A stretch of 64,000 nucleotides of DNA from Solilutibacter tolerans. Lineage in GTDB: Bacteria > Pseudomonadota > Gammaproteobacteria > Xanthomonadales > Xanthomonadaceae. Under the pieces are notes generated by a model. It was not told the origin of the DNA and ran no database searches. It saw only the letters and a list, made by a program, of their open reading frames with translations. Shown in pieces: positions 44,112 through 53,612 of this stretch; positions within the stretch are counted from its first letter, which is position 1; each line of letters opens with the position of its first letter. Location of the stretch: positions 248,001 through 312,000 of the forward strand of contig NZ_FTLW01000001.1 in assembly GCF_900155935.1 (NCBI RefSeq), in the 5' to 3' direction. A program made the position numbers and the translations under genes.

Positions 44112-45095
44112 TCACTTGTCTCGATTGATCGCGTAATGCGCGAGACCGCGGAGCGCTGCCGTGGCCTCGTTGTCGGGTAGCCCTTGCAATGCGGCCTCGG
44201 CGCGGGCGGCAAAGCCGAGCGCACGTTCGCGACTGTAGCTGAGGGAATCATGCGCTTGGATCGCCGCGATCACTTCCGGGAGCGCATCGACATCACCCAC
44301 CTCGACGATCGCGCGGAGGCGTTCACGCGTCGCATGGTCGGCGTGCTGCATCGCATGAATGAGCGGCAGGGTCATCTTGCCTTCGGCCAGGTCATCGCCA
44401 AGATTTTTACCGAGTGTCGCGGCATCGGAGGCGTAATCCAGCACGTCATCGGCAATCTGGAATGCGTAACCAAGATTCAGGCCGTAATCATGCAGGCGGT
44501 CTTGCGTGGCCTGGTCGGCGCCGGAAAGCAGTGCCGCCAACCGCGTGGCGGCAGCGAATAGGATCGCGGTCTTGCGTTCGATGACGCGGAGGTACGCGGT
44601 CTCGTCGGTATCCGGATTGCGCACGTGCAGCAGCTGTAGCACTTCGCCTTCGGCGATCTGGTTGGTGGTGTCGGCCAGGATCTGCATGATCTCGGGACGC
44701 CCGAGCTCCACCATCAACTGGAAGCTGCGGGAGTAGAGGAAGTCGCCGACCAACACGCTTGCTGCATTGCCCCACACGGCGTTGGCGGTGCTGCGACCGC
44801 GACGCAGGTCGGATTCATCGACCACATCGTCATGCAGCAGGGTGGCGGTGTGGATGAACTCGATGACCGCGGCCATCTGGTGCGAATCTTCATCAACGCG
44901 GCCAAGCGCGCGCGCCGCCAGCAGCAGCAACATCGGACGCAGGCGTTTACCGCCCGCACCGATGATGTATTCGGACACCTGGTTGATCAGCACCACATCC
45001 GAGGCGAGGCGTCGGCGGATGAGGGCGTCCACGGCCGCCATGTCGGCGGCGGCCAGTTGCTGGATGGCCGGAAGGCCGGGGCGGGCAGGGGTCAT
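44112..45095 (-). CDS. ispB: Polyprenyl (octaprenyl) diphosphate synthase
   Basis: Makes the quinone side-chain precursor. 327 residues from ATG 45095. First aspartate-rich motif LLHDDVVDES (about 88-93), second DDVLDYA (about 215-220), GGKRLRPMLLLLAAR and LVGDFLYSRSFQ, with KMTLPLIHAM near the end. Length and motifs fit the octaprenyl/solanesyl group. The upstream region (45096-45275) is shared with the divergent ssb gene. Confidence 0.9.
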   Translation of the reverse strand: MTPARPGLPAIQQLAAADMAAVDALIRRRLASDVVLINQVSEYIIGAGGKRLRPMLLLLAARALGRVDEDSHQMAAVIEFIHTATLLHDDVVDESDLRRGRSTANAVWGNAASVLVGDFLYSRSFQLMVELGRPEIMQILADTTNQIAEGEVLQLLHVRNPDTDETAYLRVIERKTAILFAAATRLAALLSGADQATQDRLHDYGLNLGYAFQIADDVLDYASDAATLGKNLGDDLAEGKMTLPLIHAMQHADHATRERLRAIVEVGDVDALPEVIAAIQAHDSLSYSRERALGFAARAEAALQGLPDNEATAALRGLAHYAINRDK

Positions 45096-45275
45096 GCGAT
45101 GCAGGGGCCGTAAGTTCAAGGAATTATACGGGCGAGGGGGCCGATGCCGGGTTTCTCTGACGGCGCGTTCAGCCATTCGGTGCTGGCGCAGGGCGTTGCG
45201 TTAGAGTCCAATACCCCTGTCGATGGCATTCGGCCATCGGCATTCAACACGAATCACACCCTTCAAGGATTGGAC

Positions 45276-45767
45276 ATGGCACGTGGCATCAACAAGGTGA
45301 TTCTGGTCGGCAACCTCGGTAACGACCCGGAAACGAAATACACGCAAGGCGGCATGGCCGTCACCAAGATCAGCCTGGCGACGACGTATGCGCGCAAGGA
45401 CCGTGACGGCAACCAGCAGGAAAAGACGGAGTGGCACCGCGTGACCTTCTTCGGCAAGCTCGGCGAGATCGCCGGCGAGTATCTGCGCAAGGGTTCGCAA
45501 TGCTACGTTGAAGGCCGCATCACCTATAGCGAGCACACCGGCGATGATGGCCAGAAACGCTATTACACCGACATCATCGCCGACGAAATGCAAATGCTCG
45601 GTGGTCGTGGTGATGGCGGCGGTGGCGGTGGCTACGAGCGCAGCAGTGGCGGCGACCGTGGTGGCCGCTCGCAGCCCGCCCAGCGTCGAGAGCCGCAGAA
45701 ACCTGCACAGTCCCAGCCGGCTGATTTTGGCGACAGCGGGTTCGACGATGACGATATCCCGTTCTGA
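45276..45767 (+). CDS. ssb: Single-stranded DNA-binding protein
   Basis: 163-residue SSB. The OB fold (about 1-112) has [22 protein letters not shown] and [21 protein letters not shown]; the linker is glycine-rich ([19 protein letters not shown]), and the acidic tip DDDDIPF at the C-terminus is the protein-interaction motif for RecO, Exo I and others. ATG 45276 has AAGGA 9 bases upstream. Single gene, divergent from ispB. Confidence 0.97.
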   Translation: MARGINKVILVGNLGNDPETKYTQGGMAVTKISLATTYARKDRDGNQQEKTEWHRVTFFGKLGEIAGEYLRKGSQCYVEGRITYSEHTGDDGQKRYYTDIIADEMQMLGGRGDGGGGGGYERSSGGDRGGRSQPAQRREPQKPAQSQPADFGDSGFDDDDIPF

Positions 45768-45890
45768 TTGCGCCTGATCCAAAGCGGCGTGCCTAACTGG
45801 GCGATACGCCCCGGAATGGCGCGCCGCGGCTGGACTTGGCGCGCCGTTGCACGGTAGGTTGTCGGGATTCGTTTCCACAGGGGATGCCCG

Positions 45891-47888
45891 ATGAACCAGC
45901 CCGCACCGCGCAGCGGAGCGCCTCAGTTAACTTTCCGCGCTGTGGTACTGGCCATCGTGCTGGCCGTCGTGCTCTCCGCCGCGAACGCCTACCTCGGCCT
46001 GTTCGCCGGCATGACCATCGCGACCGCGATTCCGGCGGCGGTGGTTTCGATGGGTGTCCTGCGCCTCTTGGGCGGCGGCACCATCCTCGAGAACAACATC
46101 GTGCAAACCGGCGCTTCCGCCGGTTCGTCGATTGCCGCGGGCGTGATCTTCACCATCCCCGCGCTGATCATCATGGGCTACTGGCCCGACTTCAAATACT
46201 GGTGGGTAGTCGGGATCGCCGGTTTGGGCGGCCTGCTGGGCGTGCTGTTCTCGGTGCCGCTGCGGCGCACCATGATCGTCGAAGATCCGCTGCCCTTCCC
46301 CGAAGGCAAGGCCGCCGCGGAAGTGCTGAAGGCGGGCGACAACCCGGGCCCCGGCCTGAAGATTCTGGGTGTGTCAGCATTCTCCGGCGCCTTGGTCAAG
46401 TTGATGGCAGCCAGTGGCCTGCGCATCATTCCGGACACGGCGGCAGGAGCGGGCTTCTTCGGCAAGTACCTGGGCTTCATGGGCACCAACTTGTCACCCG
46501 CGCTGCTCGGCGTGGGTTACATCGTCGGCCTCAACATCGGCATCGTGGTGTTGTCGGGCAGCATCATCTCCTGGCATATCGCCATCCCGCTGTATCACGC
46601 GTTCTATCAATCGGTCGATCCGGTCTTGGCGCAAGAAATCGCCAACGCAGGGGCCGAGGACGCCGCGTGGGCCATCTGGGGCGCAAAGATCCGCTACCTC
46701 GGCGTGGGTGCGATGTTGATCGGTGGCGTGTGGACGTTGTTCTCGCTGCGCAAGTCGCTGCTGTCCGGCATCAAGAGCGGCATCGCCGCCGCGCGCAAGG
46801 GCGGCAACGAAATCGTCGCCGAAACCGAACGCGACCTGCCGATGAAGTGGATGTTGATCGCGCTCGCCGTGTTCGTGCTGCCCTTGCTTCTGCTGTACCA
46901 AGCCATTGTGGGCAACTGGATGGTGAGCATTCCGATGGCGATCATCATGGTGGTCGCAGGCTTCCTGTTCGTGTCCGTCTCCGGTTATCTGGCAGGCCTG
47001 GTGGGCTCATCCAACAACCCCGTATCCGGTATCACCATCGCCACCATCCTGTTCGCCGCTGCCGTGCTGCTGCTGTTGATGGGGGCCTCTGGCACCACGC
47101 CGGTGGGCATTGCGGGTGCACCGCTGGGTGCCGTGGCCGCGATCATGATCGGTGCGGTCGTGTGTTGCGCAGCCGCTGTCGGTGGCGACAACCTGCAGGA
47201 TTTGAAGGCCGGCTACCTCGTCGGCGCAACGCCGTGGAAGCAGCAACTGATGCTGGGCATTGGTGCGTTTTCCTGCGCGCTGATCATGGCGCCGGTGCTC
47301 AATCTTTTGGTGCAGGCTTACGGCATTGGTGCGCCGACGGCCGAACATCCCAACCCGCTCGGTGCACCGCAGGCGACGCTAATGGCGTCGGTCGCGCGTG
47401 GCTTGTTCGGCGGTGAATTGCCGTGGGGCATCATCGGTATTGGCGCGATCATCGGTGCGGTCATCATCGCGTTCGACGAATGGCTGAAGAAGACCGGCAA
47501 GAATTTCCGCGTGCCCGTGCTGGCCGCCGCCATCGGCATCTACCTGCCGCTGGAATTGATGGTGCCGATCTTCTTGGGCGGCCTCTTGGCTTATGTCGTC
47601 GAGAAGCGCCATGGCGTGTTGGGTGCCGAAGAATCTGTCCGTGATCGCATCCACCGCCCGGGCACGTTGTTCGCGGCCGGTCTGATCACCGGTGAGGCCT
47701 TGATGGGCATCTTCATCGCCATCCCGATCGTCGCCAGCGGCAAGGCCGATGTGCTGTCACTCGGCCTGGAATTCCCGGGTGCCGAATGGCTGGGGCTCGC
47801 GGTGTTGGCGCTGGTCGCGTGGCTGCTCTATCGCACGTCCATGAAGCCGCAGCCGGTCGCCGGTGAAACCGAAGGTGGCCCGCGCTGA
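45891..47888 (+). CDS. OPT-family oligopeptide transporter
   Basis: 665-residue inner-membrane protein with about 15 hydrophobic spans. N-terminal OPT core signature: LTFRAVVLAIVLAVVLSAANAYLGLFAGM and GGTILENNIVQTGASAGSSIA. A bacterial OPT of this kind imports short peptides or metal-nicotianamine-like chelates. GAAAGC-like AGGGGA site sits 7 bases upstream of the ATG. It precedes an S9 peptidase by 62 bases in the same direction, so a peptide-uptake-and-cleavage unit is possible. Confidence 0.9.
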   Translation: MNQPAPRSGAPQLTFRAVVLAIVLAVVLSAANAYLGLFAGMTIATAIPAAVVSMGVLRLLGGGTILENNIVQTGASAGSSIAAGVIFTIPALIIMGYWPDFKYWWVVGIAGLGGLLGVLFSVPLRRTMIVEDPLPFPEGKAAAEVLKAGDNPGPGLKILGVSAFSGALVKLMAASGLRIIPDTAAGAGFFGKYLGFMGTNLSPALLGVGYIVGLNIGIVVLSGSIISWHIAIPLYHAFYQSVDPVLAQEIANAGAEDAAWAIWGAKIRYLGVGAMLIGGVWTLFSLRKSLLSGIKSGIAAARKGGNEIVAETERDLPMKWMLIALAVFVLPLLLLYQAIVGNWMVSIPMAIIMVVAGFLFVSVSGYLAGLVGSSNNPVSGITIATILFAAAVLLLLMGASGTTPVGIAGAPLGAVAAIMIGAVVCCAAAVGGDNLQDLKAGYLVGATPWKQQLMLGIGAFSCALIMAPVLNLLVQAYGIGAPTAEHPNPLGAPQATLMASVARGLFGGELPWGIIGIGAIIGAVIIAFDEWLKKTGKNFRVPVLAAAIGIYLPLELMVPIFLGGLLAYVVEKRHGVLGAEESVRDRIHRPGTLFAAGLITGEALMGIFIAIPIVASGKADVLSLGLEFPGAEWLGLAVLALVAWLLYRTSMKPQPVAGETEGGPR

Positions 47889-47950
47889 CCCAAGCTTCAT
47901 CCCCCCTGATCTACGTTTCACGCATCGACGTTACAAGAAGAGGAATACCG

Positions 47951-50017
47951 ATGAAGCTTCGCCACGCCATCCTGCCGCTCGCCCTCGCGTGCGCCATGCC
48001 CTTCGCCGCCCATGCCGAACGCGGTTTCACCGTGCAGGATATGGTCAAGCTGGACCGTTATTCCTCGCCCACGCTCACGCCCGACGGCAAGACCCTGGTG
48101 TACGCGAAGCGCACGGTCAATGGCGACCTCAAGGCCACCAGCGCGTTGTATGCGCGCGCGCTCAACGGTGACAAGGTGCGTCGCCTCACGCCCGAAGGTT
48201 GGAACGTGAATTCACCGACCATGTCCCCTGACGGCAAGACCCTGTATTTCCTGAGTGCGAAAAACGGCAGCTCGCAGCTGTATTCGATGCCGTTGTCGGG
48301 TGGTGCGCCGGTGCAGCTCACCGAGTTCGCGCTGGATGTCGATGGCTACAAGGTCTCGCCCGATGGCAAGCACGTCGCGATCGCCGCCGGTGCCTATGCG
48401 GATTGCAAGGCCGACTTCGCCTGCACCAAGAAGAAGCTTGACGCCACTGCCAGCAACAAGGCCTCGGGCGTCGTGTATGACCGCTTGTTCGTGCGCCATT
48501 GGGATACCTGGGGCGATGGTCGTTACAACCGTGTCTTCGTGGCACCGTTGGGCGGCAAGGCCAAGCTCAGCCAGGCGACCTTGATCGGTGGTGAGCTGGC
48601 CGGCGACATCCCGTCCAAGCCGTTCGGCGATTTGTCGGATCTGGCGTGGTCGCCAGACGGCAAGCAATTGGCGATGAGCATCCGTTCCGGTGACGGCAAG
48701 GAGCCGTGGAGCACCAACTTCGACATCTGGCTGGTCAATGCCGATGGCACGGGTGCCGCGCGCAACCTGACCGCCGCCAACCTTGCCTGGGATTCGGGCC
48801 CGGTGTTCTCGGCCGATGGCAAGACGCTGTACTACAAGGCGATGAAGCGTCCCGGCTTCGAGGCCGACCGCAATGCGCTGATGGCGATGGACCTCGCCAG
48901 CGGCAACACGCGTGAGATCTCGCCGAAGTGGGACCGCAGCGTGGATGGCATCACCCTGTCAGCTGATGGCAAGACCATCTACACGACGGCGGGTGATGTG
49001 GGTGAGCACCCGTTGTATGCGGTTGACATCGCCAGCGGCGGCGTGACCGAGCTGGTGGGCGATGGCTCGGTAGGCGCGTTCGACGTGGCGGGCGACCAAT
49101 TGGTGTTCTCGCGCAATTCGTTGAAGTCGGGAGACCAGATCTTCGCAGGCGGCCTGGGTGGCGATGCAGTGCGCGCACTGACGCCGAGCGCGTCCGAGCA
49201 AGTGAAGGATGTGCGCTTCGGTGACTACGAGCAGTTCACCTTCCGTGGTGCCGACAACGACACGGTGCATGGCTATGTCGTGAAGCCGTGGAATTACCAG
49301 GAAGGCAAGAAGTACCCGGTCGCCTTCCTGATCCATGGTGGTCCGCAGGGCAGTTTCGGCAATGGCTGGAGCTATCGCTGGAACCCGCAGACGTATGCGG
49401 GACAGGGCTATGCGGTGGTGATGATCGATTTCCATGGCTCGACCGGTTATGGCCAGGCCTTTACCGATTCGATCAGTGGTGAATGGGGCGGCAAGCCGCT
49501 GGAAGACCTGAAGAAGGGCTGGGCCGCGGCGCAAGAGAAGTACGCCTTCATCGATGGTGACAACGCGTGTGCGCTCGGCGCGAGCTACGGCGGCTACATG
49601 ACTAACTGGATCGCTGGCAACTGGTTCAACCGCGACGGCAGCACGCCGTTCAAGTGCCTGGTCACCCACAACGGCGTGTTCGACACCTTGTCGATGGGCC
49701 TGGTGACCGAAGAATTGTGGTTCACCGAATGGGAATTCGGCGGCACGGTGTGGGACAAGCGCGACAACTACGAGAAGTTCAATCCCGCGCGTCATGTCGG
49801 CAAGTGGAAGACGCCGACCTTGATCGTCGCCGGGCAGAACGACTTCCGCGTGCCGATCGACCAAAGCCTGTCGGCCTTCACCGCGCTGCAGCGCCAAGGC
49901 ATCGAATCCAAACTGCTGTACTTCCCCGACGAAAACCATTGGGTACTCAAGCCGCACAACAGCGTGCTTTGGCATGACACCGTCAATGCCTGGCTGAAGC
50001 AGCACCTCGGCCAGTAA
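47951..50017 (+). CDS. Secreted S9-family prolyl oligopeptidase-like peptidase
   Basis: 688 residues. Signal peptide about 1-23 (ending HAE), a beta-propeller N-terminal half (about 30-420, with repeated SPDGKxL-type WD40-like motifs), then an alpha/beta hydrolase catalytic domain: nucleophile in GASYGGYMTNWIAG, Asp in NDFRVPIDQ, His in ENHWVLKPH. Dipeptidyl-peptidase IV/acylaminoacyl type. Probably cleaves peptides outside the inner membrane; the upstream OPT transporter may import the products. A good ribosome-binding site (AAGAGGA) and a downstream terminator are present. Confidence 0.93.
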   Translation: MKLRHAILPLALACAMPFAAHAERGFTVQDMVKLDRYSSPTLTPDGKTLVYAKRTVNGDLKATSALYARALNGDKVRRLTPEGWNVNSPTMSPDGKTLYFLSAKNGSSQLYSMPLSGGAPVQLTEFALDVDGYKVSPDGKHVAIAAGAYADCKADFACTKKKLDATASNKASGVVYDRLFVRHWDTWGDGRYNRVFVAPLGGKAKLSQATLIGGELAGDIPSKPFGDLSDLAWSPDGKQLAMSIRSGDGKEPWSTNFDIWLVNADGTGAARNLTAANLAWDSGPVFSADGKTLYYKAMKRPGFEADRNALMAMDLASGNTREISPKWDRSVDGITLSADGKTIYTTAGDVGEHPLYAVDIASGGVTELVGDGSVGAFDVAGDQLVFSRNSLKSGDQIFAGGLGGDAVRALTPSASEQVKDVRFGDYEQFTFRGADNDTVHGYVVKPWNYQEGKKYPVAFLIHGGPQGSFGNGWSYRWNPQTYAGQGYAVVMIDFHGSTGYGQAFTDSISGEWGGKPLEDLKKGWAAAQEKYAFIDGDNACALGASYGGYMTNWIAGNWFNRDGSTPFKCLVTHNGVFDTLSMGLVTEELWFTEWEFGGTVWDKRDNYEKFNPARHVGKWKTPTLIVAGQNDFRVPIDQSLSAFTALQRQGIESKLLYFPDENHWVLKPHNSVLWHDTVNAWLKQHLGQ

Positions 50018-50028
50018 CATCGACACAC

Positions 50029-50055
50029 ACGGGGCCGCAGATCGGCCCCGTTTCC
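50029..50055 (+). terminator. Rho-independent terminator after the S9 peptidase
   Basis: 9-bp stem ACGGGGCCG / CGGCCCCGT (50029-50037 with 50043-50051) with a CAGAT loop, then TTTCC. It lies 12 bases after the peptidase stop and before the DUF819 gene. Confidence 0.86.
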
Positions 50056-50080
50056 ATTCTTTACGCCTGCCGGAGACGAC

Positions 50081-51349
50081 ATGGCCGCCCCGATTGATCC
50101 CACTGCTCCCAACACTGCCATGATCACCAACGATGCGTCGGTGCTCGGTCTGCTTGCCGTCATCCTGGCGCTGGTGTTCTGGACGTCATCGCGTGAGAAG
50201 GGGGCATGGGCGAAGTTCTACACCTATGTGCCGGCGCTGTTGCTCTGTTACTTCATTCCTGCTTTGCTCAACAGCTTGGGGATCATCAACGGCAGTGCAT
50301 CGAAGTTGTACCCGGTCGCCCGCGATTACCTGTTGCCGACATCGCTCGTCCTGCTTTGCCTCGCCATCGACCTGGGCGCGATTCTGCGCCTTGGTCCGAA
50401 GGCGGTGATCATGTTCCTCACCGGGACAGCAGGCGTGATGCTGGGCGCGCTGGTTGCATTCTTGGCGATGGGTGTCATCCATCCGGAAACCGTTGCAGGC
50501 GATACCTGGCGGGGCATGACGACAGTCGCCGGTAGCTGGATTGGTGGTGGCGCGAACCAGGCGGCGATGAAGGAAGTGTTTGAGGTGCCGGACAACTTGT
50601 TTGGTCAGTTCGTCGCGGTGGATGTGCTGGTGGCGAACGTGTGGATGGCGATTCTCTTGTTCATGGCAGGCCGCGCGCAGTCGTTCGACCGCTGGACGCG
50701 CGCGGATACCTCGGCCATCGAGGACATGAAGCAGCGCATCGAGGCCTATCAGGCCCAGCATGCACGCAACCCCAGTTTGACCGACATCATGGTGATCCTG
50801 GGTGTGGGGCTGGGCGCTACGGGGCTGTCGCACCTCTTCGCTGACCCGTTGGTGGCCTGGATCAAGACGCTTCCGCCGGAGTGGAAACTGGCCGATTACA
50901 GCCTGACGTCGGGCTTCTTCTGGATCGTGGTGTTTGCGACAACCATAGGCCTGATTCTCAGCTTCACTCGCGCACGTACACTGGAAGGTGCAGGTGCCTC
51001 CAAGATCGGCTCGGCGATGTTGTATATCTTGGTTGCCACCATCGGCATGCAGATGGATCTACGCGCATTGCTGGAACGTCCGTGGCTGTTCGTGATGGGG
51101 CTGATCTGGATCGCTGTCCATGCCGGCTTGCTGCTGGCCGTGGCCAAGCTTATTCGTGCGCCGCTGTTTTTCATGGCCGTGGGTTCGCAGGCGAATATAG
51201 GTGGCGCCGCATCGGCGCCGGTGGTCGCGAGTGCCTTCCATCCTTCGCTCGCACCAGTGGGCGTGTTGCTGGCCGTCTTGGGCTATGCGCTAGGCACTTA
51301 CTGCGCTTACATCACCGGCCTTTTGCTTCGTGCGATGGCAGGCGGTTGA
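50081..51349 (+). CDS. DUF819-family membrane protein
   Basis: 422 residues, about 10-11 membrane spans with conserved family stretches: LLPTSLVLLCLAIDLGAILRLG, GGGANQAAMKEVF and GSQANIGGAASAPVVASAFH. DUF819 (YjcL family) members are inner-membrane proteins of unknown substrate, possibly transporters. The ATG has GGAG 7 bases upstream. It is convergent with corA, whose stop lies 71 bases away. Confidence 0.87.
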   Translation: MAAPIDPTAPNTAMITNDASVLGLLAVILALVFWTSSREKGAWAKFYTYVPALLLCYFIPALLNSLGIINGSASKLYPVARDYLLPTSLVLLCLAIDLGAILRLGPKAVIMFLTGTAGVMLGALVAFLAMGVIHPETVAGDTWRGMTTVAGSWIGGGANQAAMKEVFEVPDNLFGQFVAVDVLVANVWMAILLFMAGRAQSFDRWTRADTSAIEDMKQRIEAYQAQHARNPSLTDIMVILGVGLGATGLSHLFADPLVAWIKTLPPEWKLADYSLTSGFFWIVVFATTIGLILSFTRARTLEGAGASKIGSAMLYILVATIGMQMDLRALLERPWLFVMGLIWIAVHAGLLLAVAKLIRAPLFFMAVGSQANIGGAASAPVVASAFHPSLAPVGVLLAVLGYALGTYCAYITGLLLRAMAGG

Positions 51350-51420
51350 TCGCTCGATTGCGGCAACACGAGGTACGTCCACCTTCGCCCCTCTTCATTG
51401 CGTGAGGGCGAGGTCACGGC

Positions 51421-52413
51421 TCAGAGCCAGCGCACCCTGCGCAGGTAGCGATACAGCGCCACGCAGGCGAATGACACTACGCTGATCAATATCGGATAGG
51501 CGTAGGGCTGCGCGAGCTCGGGCATGTGGCGGAAGTTCATCCCGTACCAGCTTGTGACCAACGTAGGCAGTGCAAGCAATGCGGCCCAACCTGCCAGACG
51601 TTTGACGATCTCACCTTGATTCACCGTCACCAATGACAGGTTGACGTTCATCGCGGCGCTGGCCATCTCGCGCAACACGTCGATGTAGTCGGCGGTGCGC
51701 GTGGCATGATCGCGGATGTCGCGGAAATAGGGTCGGACGATATCCGGAACGCCAAGTGTCTCCGAGCGCAGCAGCTGCGAAAGGATGTCCTGTACAGGCG
51801 TCACCGACATCCGCATCAGGGTCAGCTCCTTTCGCAGCGTGTACAGGCGCTGCACCGTGTCACGGTGGAACTCGTCGCTGAAGATCGCGTGTTCAAGATC
51901 GTCCAGTTCTTCCTGGAAGTCGCTGACGATGGGTTGGTAGTTGTCGACGATGAAATCCATGACCCCGTGCAGGGCGACGGCCGGGCCCAGTTTCAGGATG
52001 TCGGGGTCGCGTTCGAGTTTTTCGCGTACGACGCTGAAGCTGGGTGACGAGCCATGGCGAACCGTAACCAGAAAGCGCTTACCGAAGAAGATTTGTGTTT
52101 CGCCGAAATCGACGTGCTCGTTCACCAGTTGAGCGGTGTGCATGGCGATGAACAGCGTGTTGCCAAAGGCTTCTATCTTTGGCCGTTGGTGAGCGTTGTG
52201 CGCATCTTCGATGGCGAGATCGTGCAGGGCGAATTCTTGTTGCAATTTGTCCAGCAGGGCTTCGGCCGGCTCATGCAGGCCCACCCACACGAAACTGTCA
52301 TCATCTACCGACAACACATCGCTGATCTGGTCCAGGCTTATGTCTTGCCGACGACCATCGCGGTAGACGGCGCAGTTGACGACGCAGGCGGGTATATCGG
52401 GCTTGATGCTCAT
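51421..52413 (-). CDS. corA: CorA-family magnesium transporter
   Basis: 330-residue CorA. The N-terminal cytoplasmic domain (about 1-265) has EDAHNAHQRPKIEAFGNTLF and the long helix region with the MRMSVTPVQDIL motif; the signature YGMNF (here SWYGMNFRHMPE) lies at the first of the two C-terminal spans, followed by the second span and the basic RYLRRVRWL end. ATG 52413 overlaps the stop of the Lnb_N gene (TGATG), which fixes the start. Probably exported/imported as a pentamer of Mg2+ or Co2+/Ni2+ channel. Confidence 0.94.
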   Translation of the reverse strand: MSIKPDIPACVVNCAVYRDGRRQDISLDQISDVLSVDDDSFVWVGLHEPAEALLDKLQQEFALHDLAIEDAHNAHQRPKIEAFGNTLFIAMHTAQLVNEHVDFGETQIFFGKRFLVTVRHGSSPSFSVVREKLERDPDILKLGPAVALHGVMDFIVDNYQPIVSDFQEELDDLEHAIFSDEFHRDTVQRLYTLRKELTLMRMSVTPVQDILSQLLRSETLGVPDIVRPYFRDIRDHATRTADYIDVLREMASAAMNVNLSLVTVNQGEIVKRLAGWAALLALPTLVTSWYGMNFRHMPELAQPYAYPILISVVSFACVALYRYLRRVRWL

Positions 52414-53612
52414 CAGTTGATGATGCCACTTGGCTGCTTGCGTACCCACAGCACTGCGAATGCCAAATGCACGGGTAGCAGCAAGCCCAGCCACATCGTA
52501 TTGAACTGCGCATCAATGCCAACCCAGGAAAGCGGGAGGGCAAGCACGGCCAGCGAGGTTACGACGATCAGTATCCAGCGCCATGTTTGCGAGGGACTAC
52601 GCCCTCGCGACATCGCCCAGGCCCCAGGCAACAAGAGCCATGCAAGTGGATTGACCAGAAGAAGATTGTGATTGCGCCAAGCGGCCCAGTGCGAGGTGTC
52701 CAGCCACAGAAACAGCATGAGTGTGCCCAGCACACCGCATAGCAGCCAGAAGCCCAATGCGACGCCAGCGATGATGCGCGGGCGGCGACGGCCAATGAAC
52801 CAAAGCGCGATGCCCAATACGATTCCCGCCAACGTCCACGCAACGGTGGGCTGCGCGCGCGCCTGGGGTTCGGCAGCCAGTCGATGCGGCAGCAGTACTT
52901 CTTCACCGATCACTAGCGGCGTGCCGCCGGTCGTGCGTGCCTCGCGTAGTGAGTCCGCCAGGCGCATCGGGATAAAGGCTTCCTCCCAGCGCGAAAGCGG
53001 GCGGTCTGCATTGGGCCCAAGGCCGAATTCGAAGCCGAGCCACATCCATGGGGCAGGCCGCGACAGGCGGGTGGCCTCGCTGCGGTAGGTGTTGCCTTGC
53101 GAGCGCGAGGCTAGCTGTTGCCCCAAGGCGCCGCCCAAGGCGCGATCCAGCGCGTCACGCACACGGGTGGCGCAGTTGTCACGGAAGTAGTCGTAGCGAT
53201 AGCGCGCGTTTTCGGGGCGTGCGTTGTGCTCGAGCTGTTGTGCGAGTGATTCGGCTTGTTCGGGTGTCAAGTCGAGCCATTGCACACTGACACCGCGGCC
53301 CTCCTGGCGATACATCTCCAAGTCTTGCGACAAGGGCAGGGCCACCAGTGCGTACTCCATTTCGCCGCGCACGAATCGGCCAACGAATCCTTCTTCCTCC
53401 AGATCGAAGAAGCCAAAGTTGTAGGAGATCGGCGCGCTGCGCGCTGGGTCATCCACCACGATGGCGTCGTGGCCGAAGCGTTCCCAGAAAACTTCGCCCG
53501 GCTGCATCGTCATCACGCCGATGCGCGGCGCTGCCAGGGATGGCAACGCAGCGAAAAGGAGGGTGATCAGCAGCAGCCACGGGACCAGGCCCGCGCATAG
53601 CGGCTTACGCAT
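52413..53612 (-). CDS. Lnb_N (DUF4105)-domain membrane protein, between corA and corC
   Basis: 399-residue envelope protein. Signal peptide or anchor about 1-28 (ending SLAAP), then a periplasmic DUF4105/Lnb N-terminal domain (about 30-250: RIGVMTMQPGEVFWERFGHDAI, YRYDYFRDNCATRVRDALD with a candidate catalytic His/Cys set), and five predicted C-terminal spans (about 255-395). This is the layout of Lnb, the lipoprotein acyltransferase of Enterococcus. In many gammaproteobacteria the gene after corC is lnt, so an Lnb-like protein at this place is worth a test. Function unproven. Start ATG 53612 overlaps corC. Confidence 0.8.
   Translation of the reverse strand: MRKPLCAGLVPWLLLITLLFAALPSLAAPRIGVMTMQPGEVFWERFGHDAIVVDDPARSAPISYNFGFFDLEEEGFVGRFVRGEMEYALVALPLSQDLEMYRQEGRGVSVQWLDLTPEQAESLAQQLEHNARPENARYRYDYFRDNCATRVRDALDRALGGALGQQLASRSQGNTYRSEATRLSRPAPWMWLGFEFGLGPNADRPLSRWEEAFIPMRLADSLREARTTGGTPLVIGEEVLLPHRLAAEPQARAQPTVAWTLAGIVLGIALWFIGRRRPRIIAGVALGFWLLCGVLGTLMLFLWLDTSHWAAWRNHNLLLVNPLAWLLLPGAWAMSRGRSPSQTWRWILIVVTSLAVLALPLSWVGIDAQFNTMWLGLLLPVHLAFAVLWVRKQPSGIIN

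Noticed and set aside
45830-45848. Two GGCGCGCC-type sequences before the OPT gene
   Set aside because: Short GC palindromes expected by chance in this GC-rich DNA; no T-run follows.
45836-47416. A 526-codon frame on the plus strand overlapping the OPT transporter
   Set aside because: Arg/Gly-rich composition, no membrane spans or motifs, and it is the shifted-frame shadow of the OPT gene.
51391-51416. Imperfect CGCCCCTC/GAGGGCG hairpin between the DUF819 and corA genes
   Set aside because: One bulge, ten-base loop and no T-tract; too weak to call a terminator.
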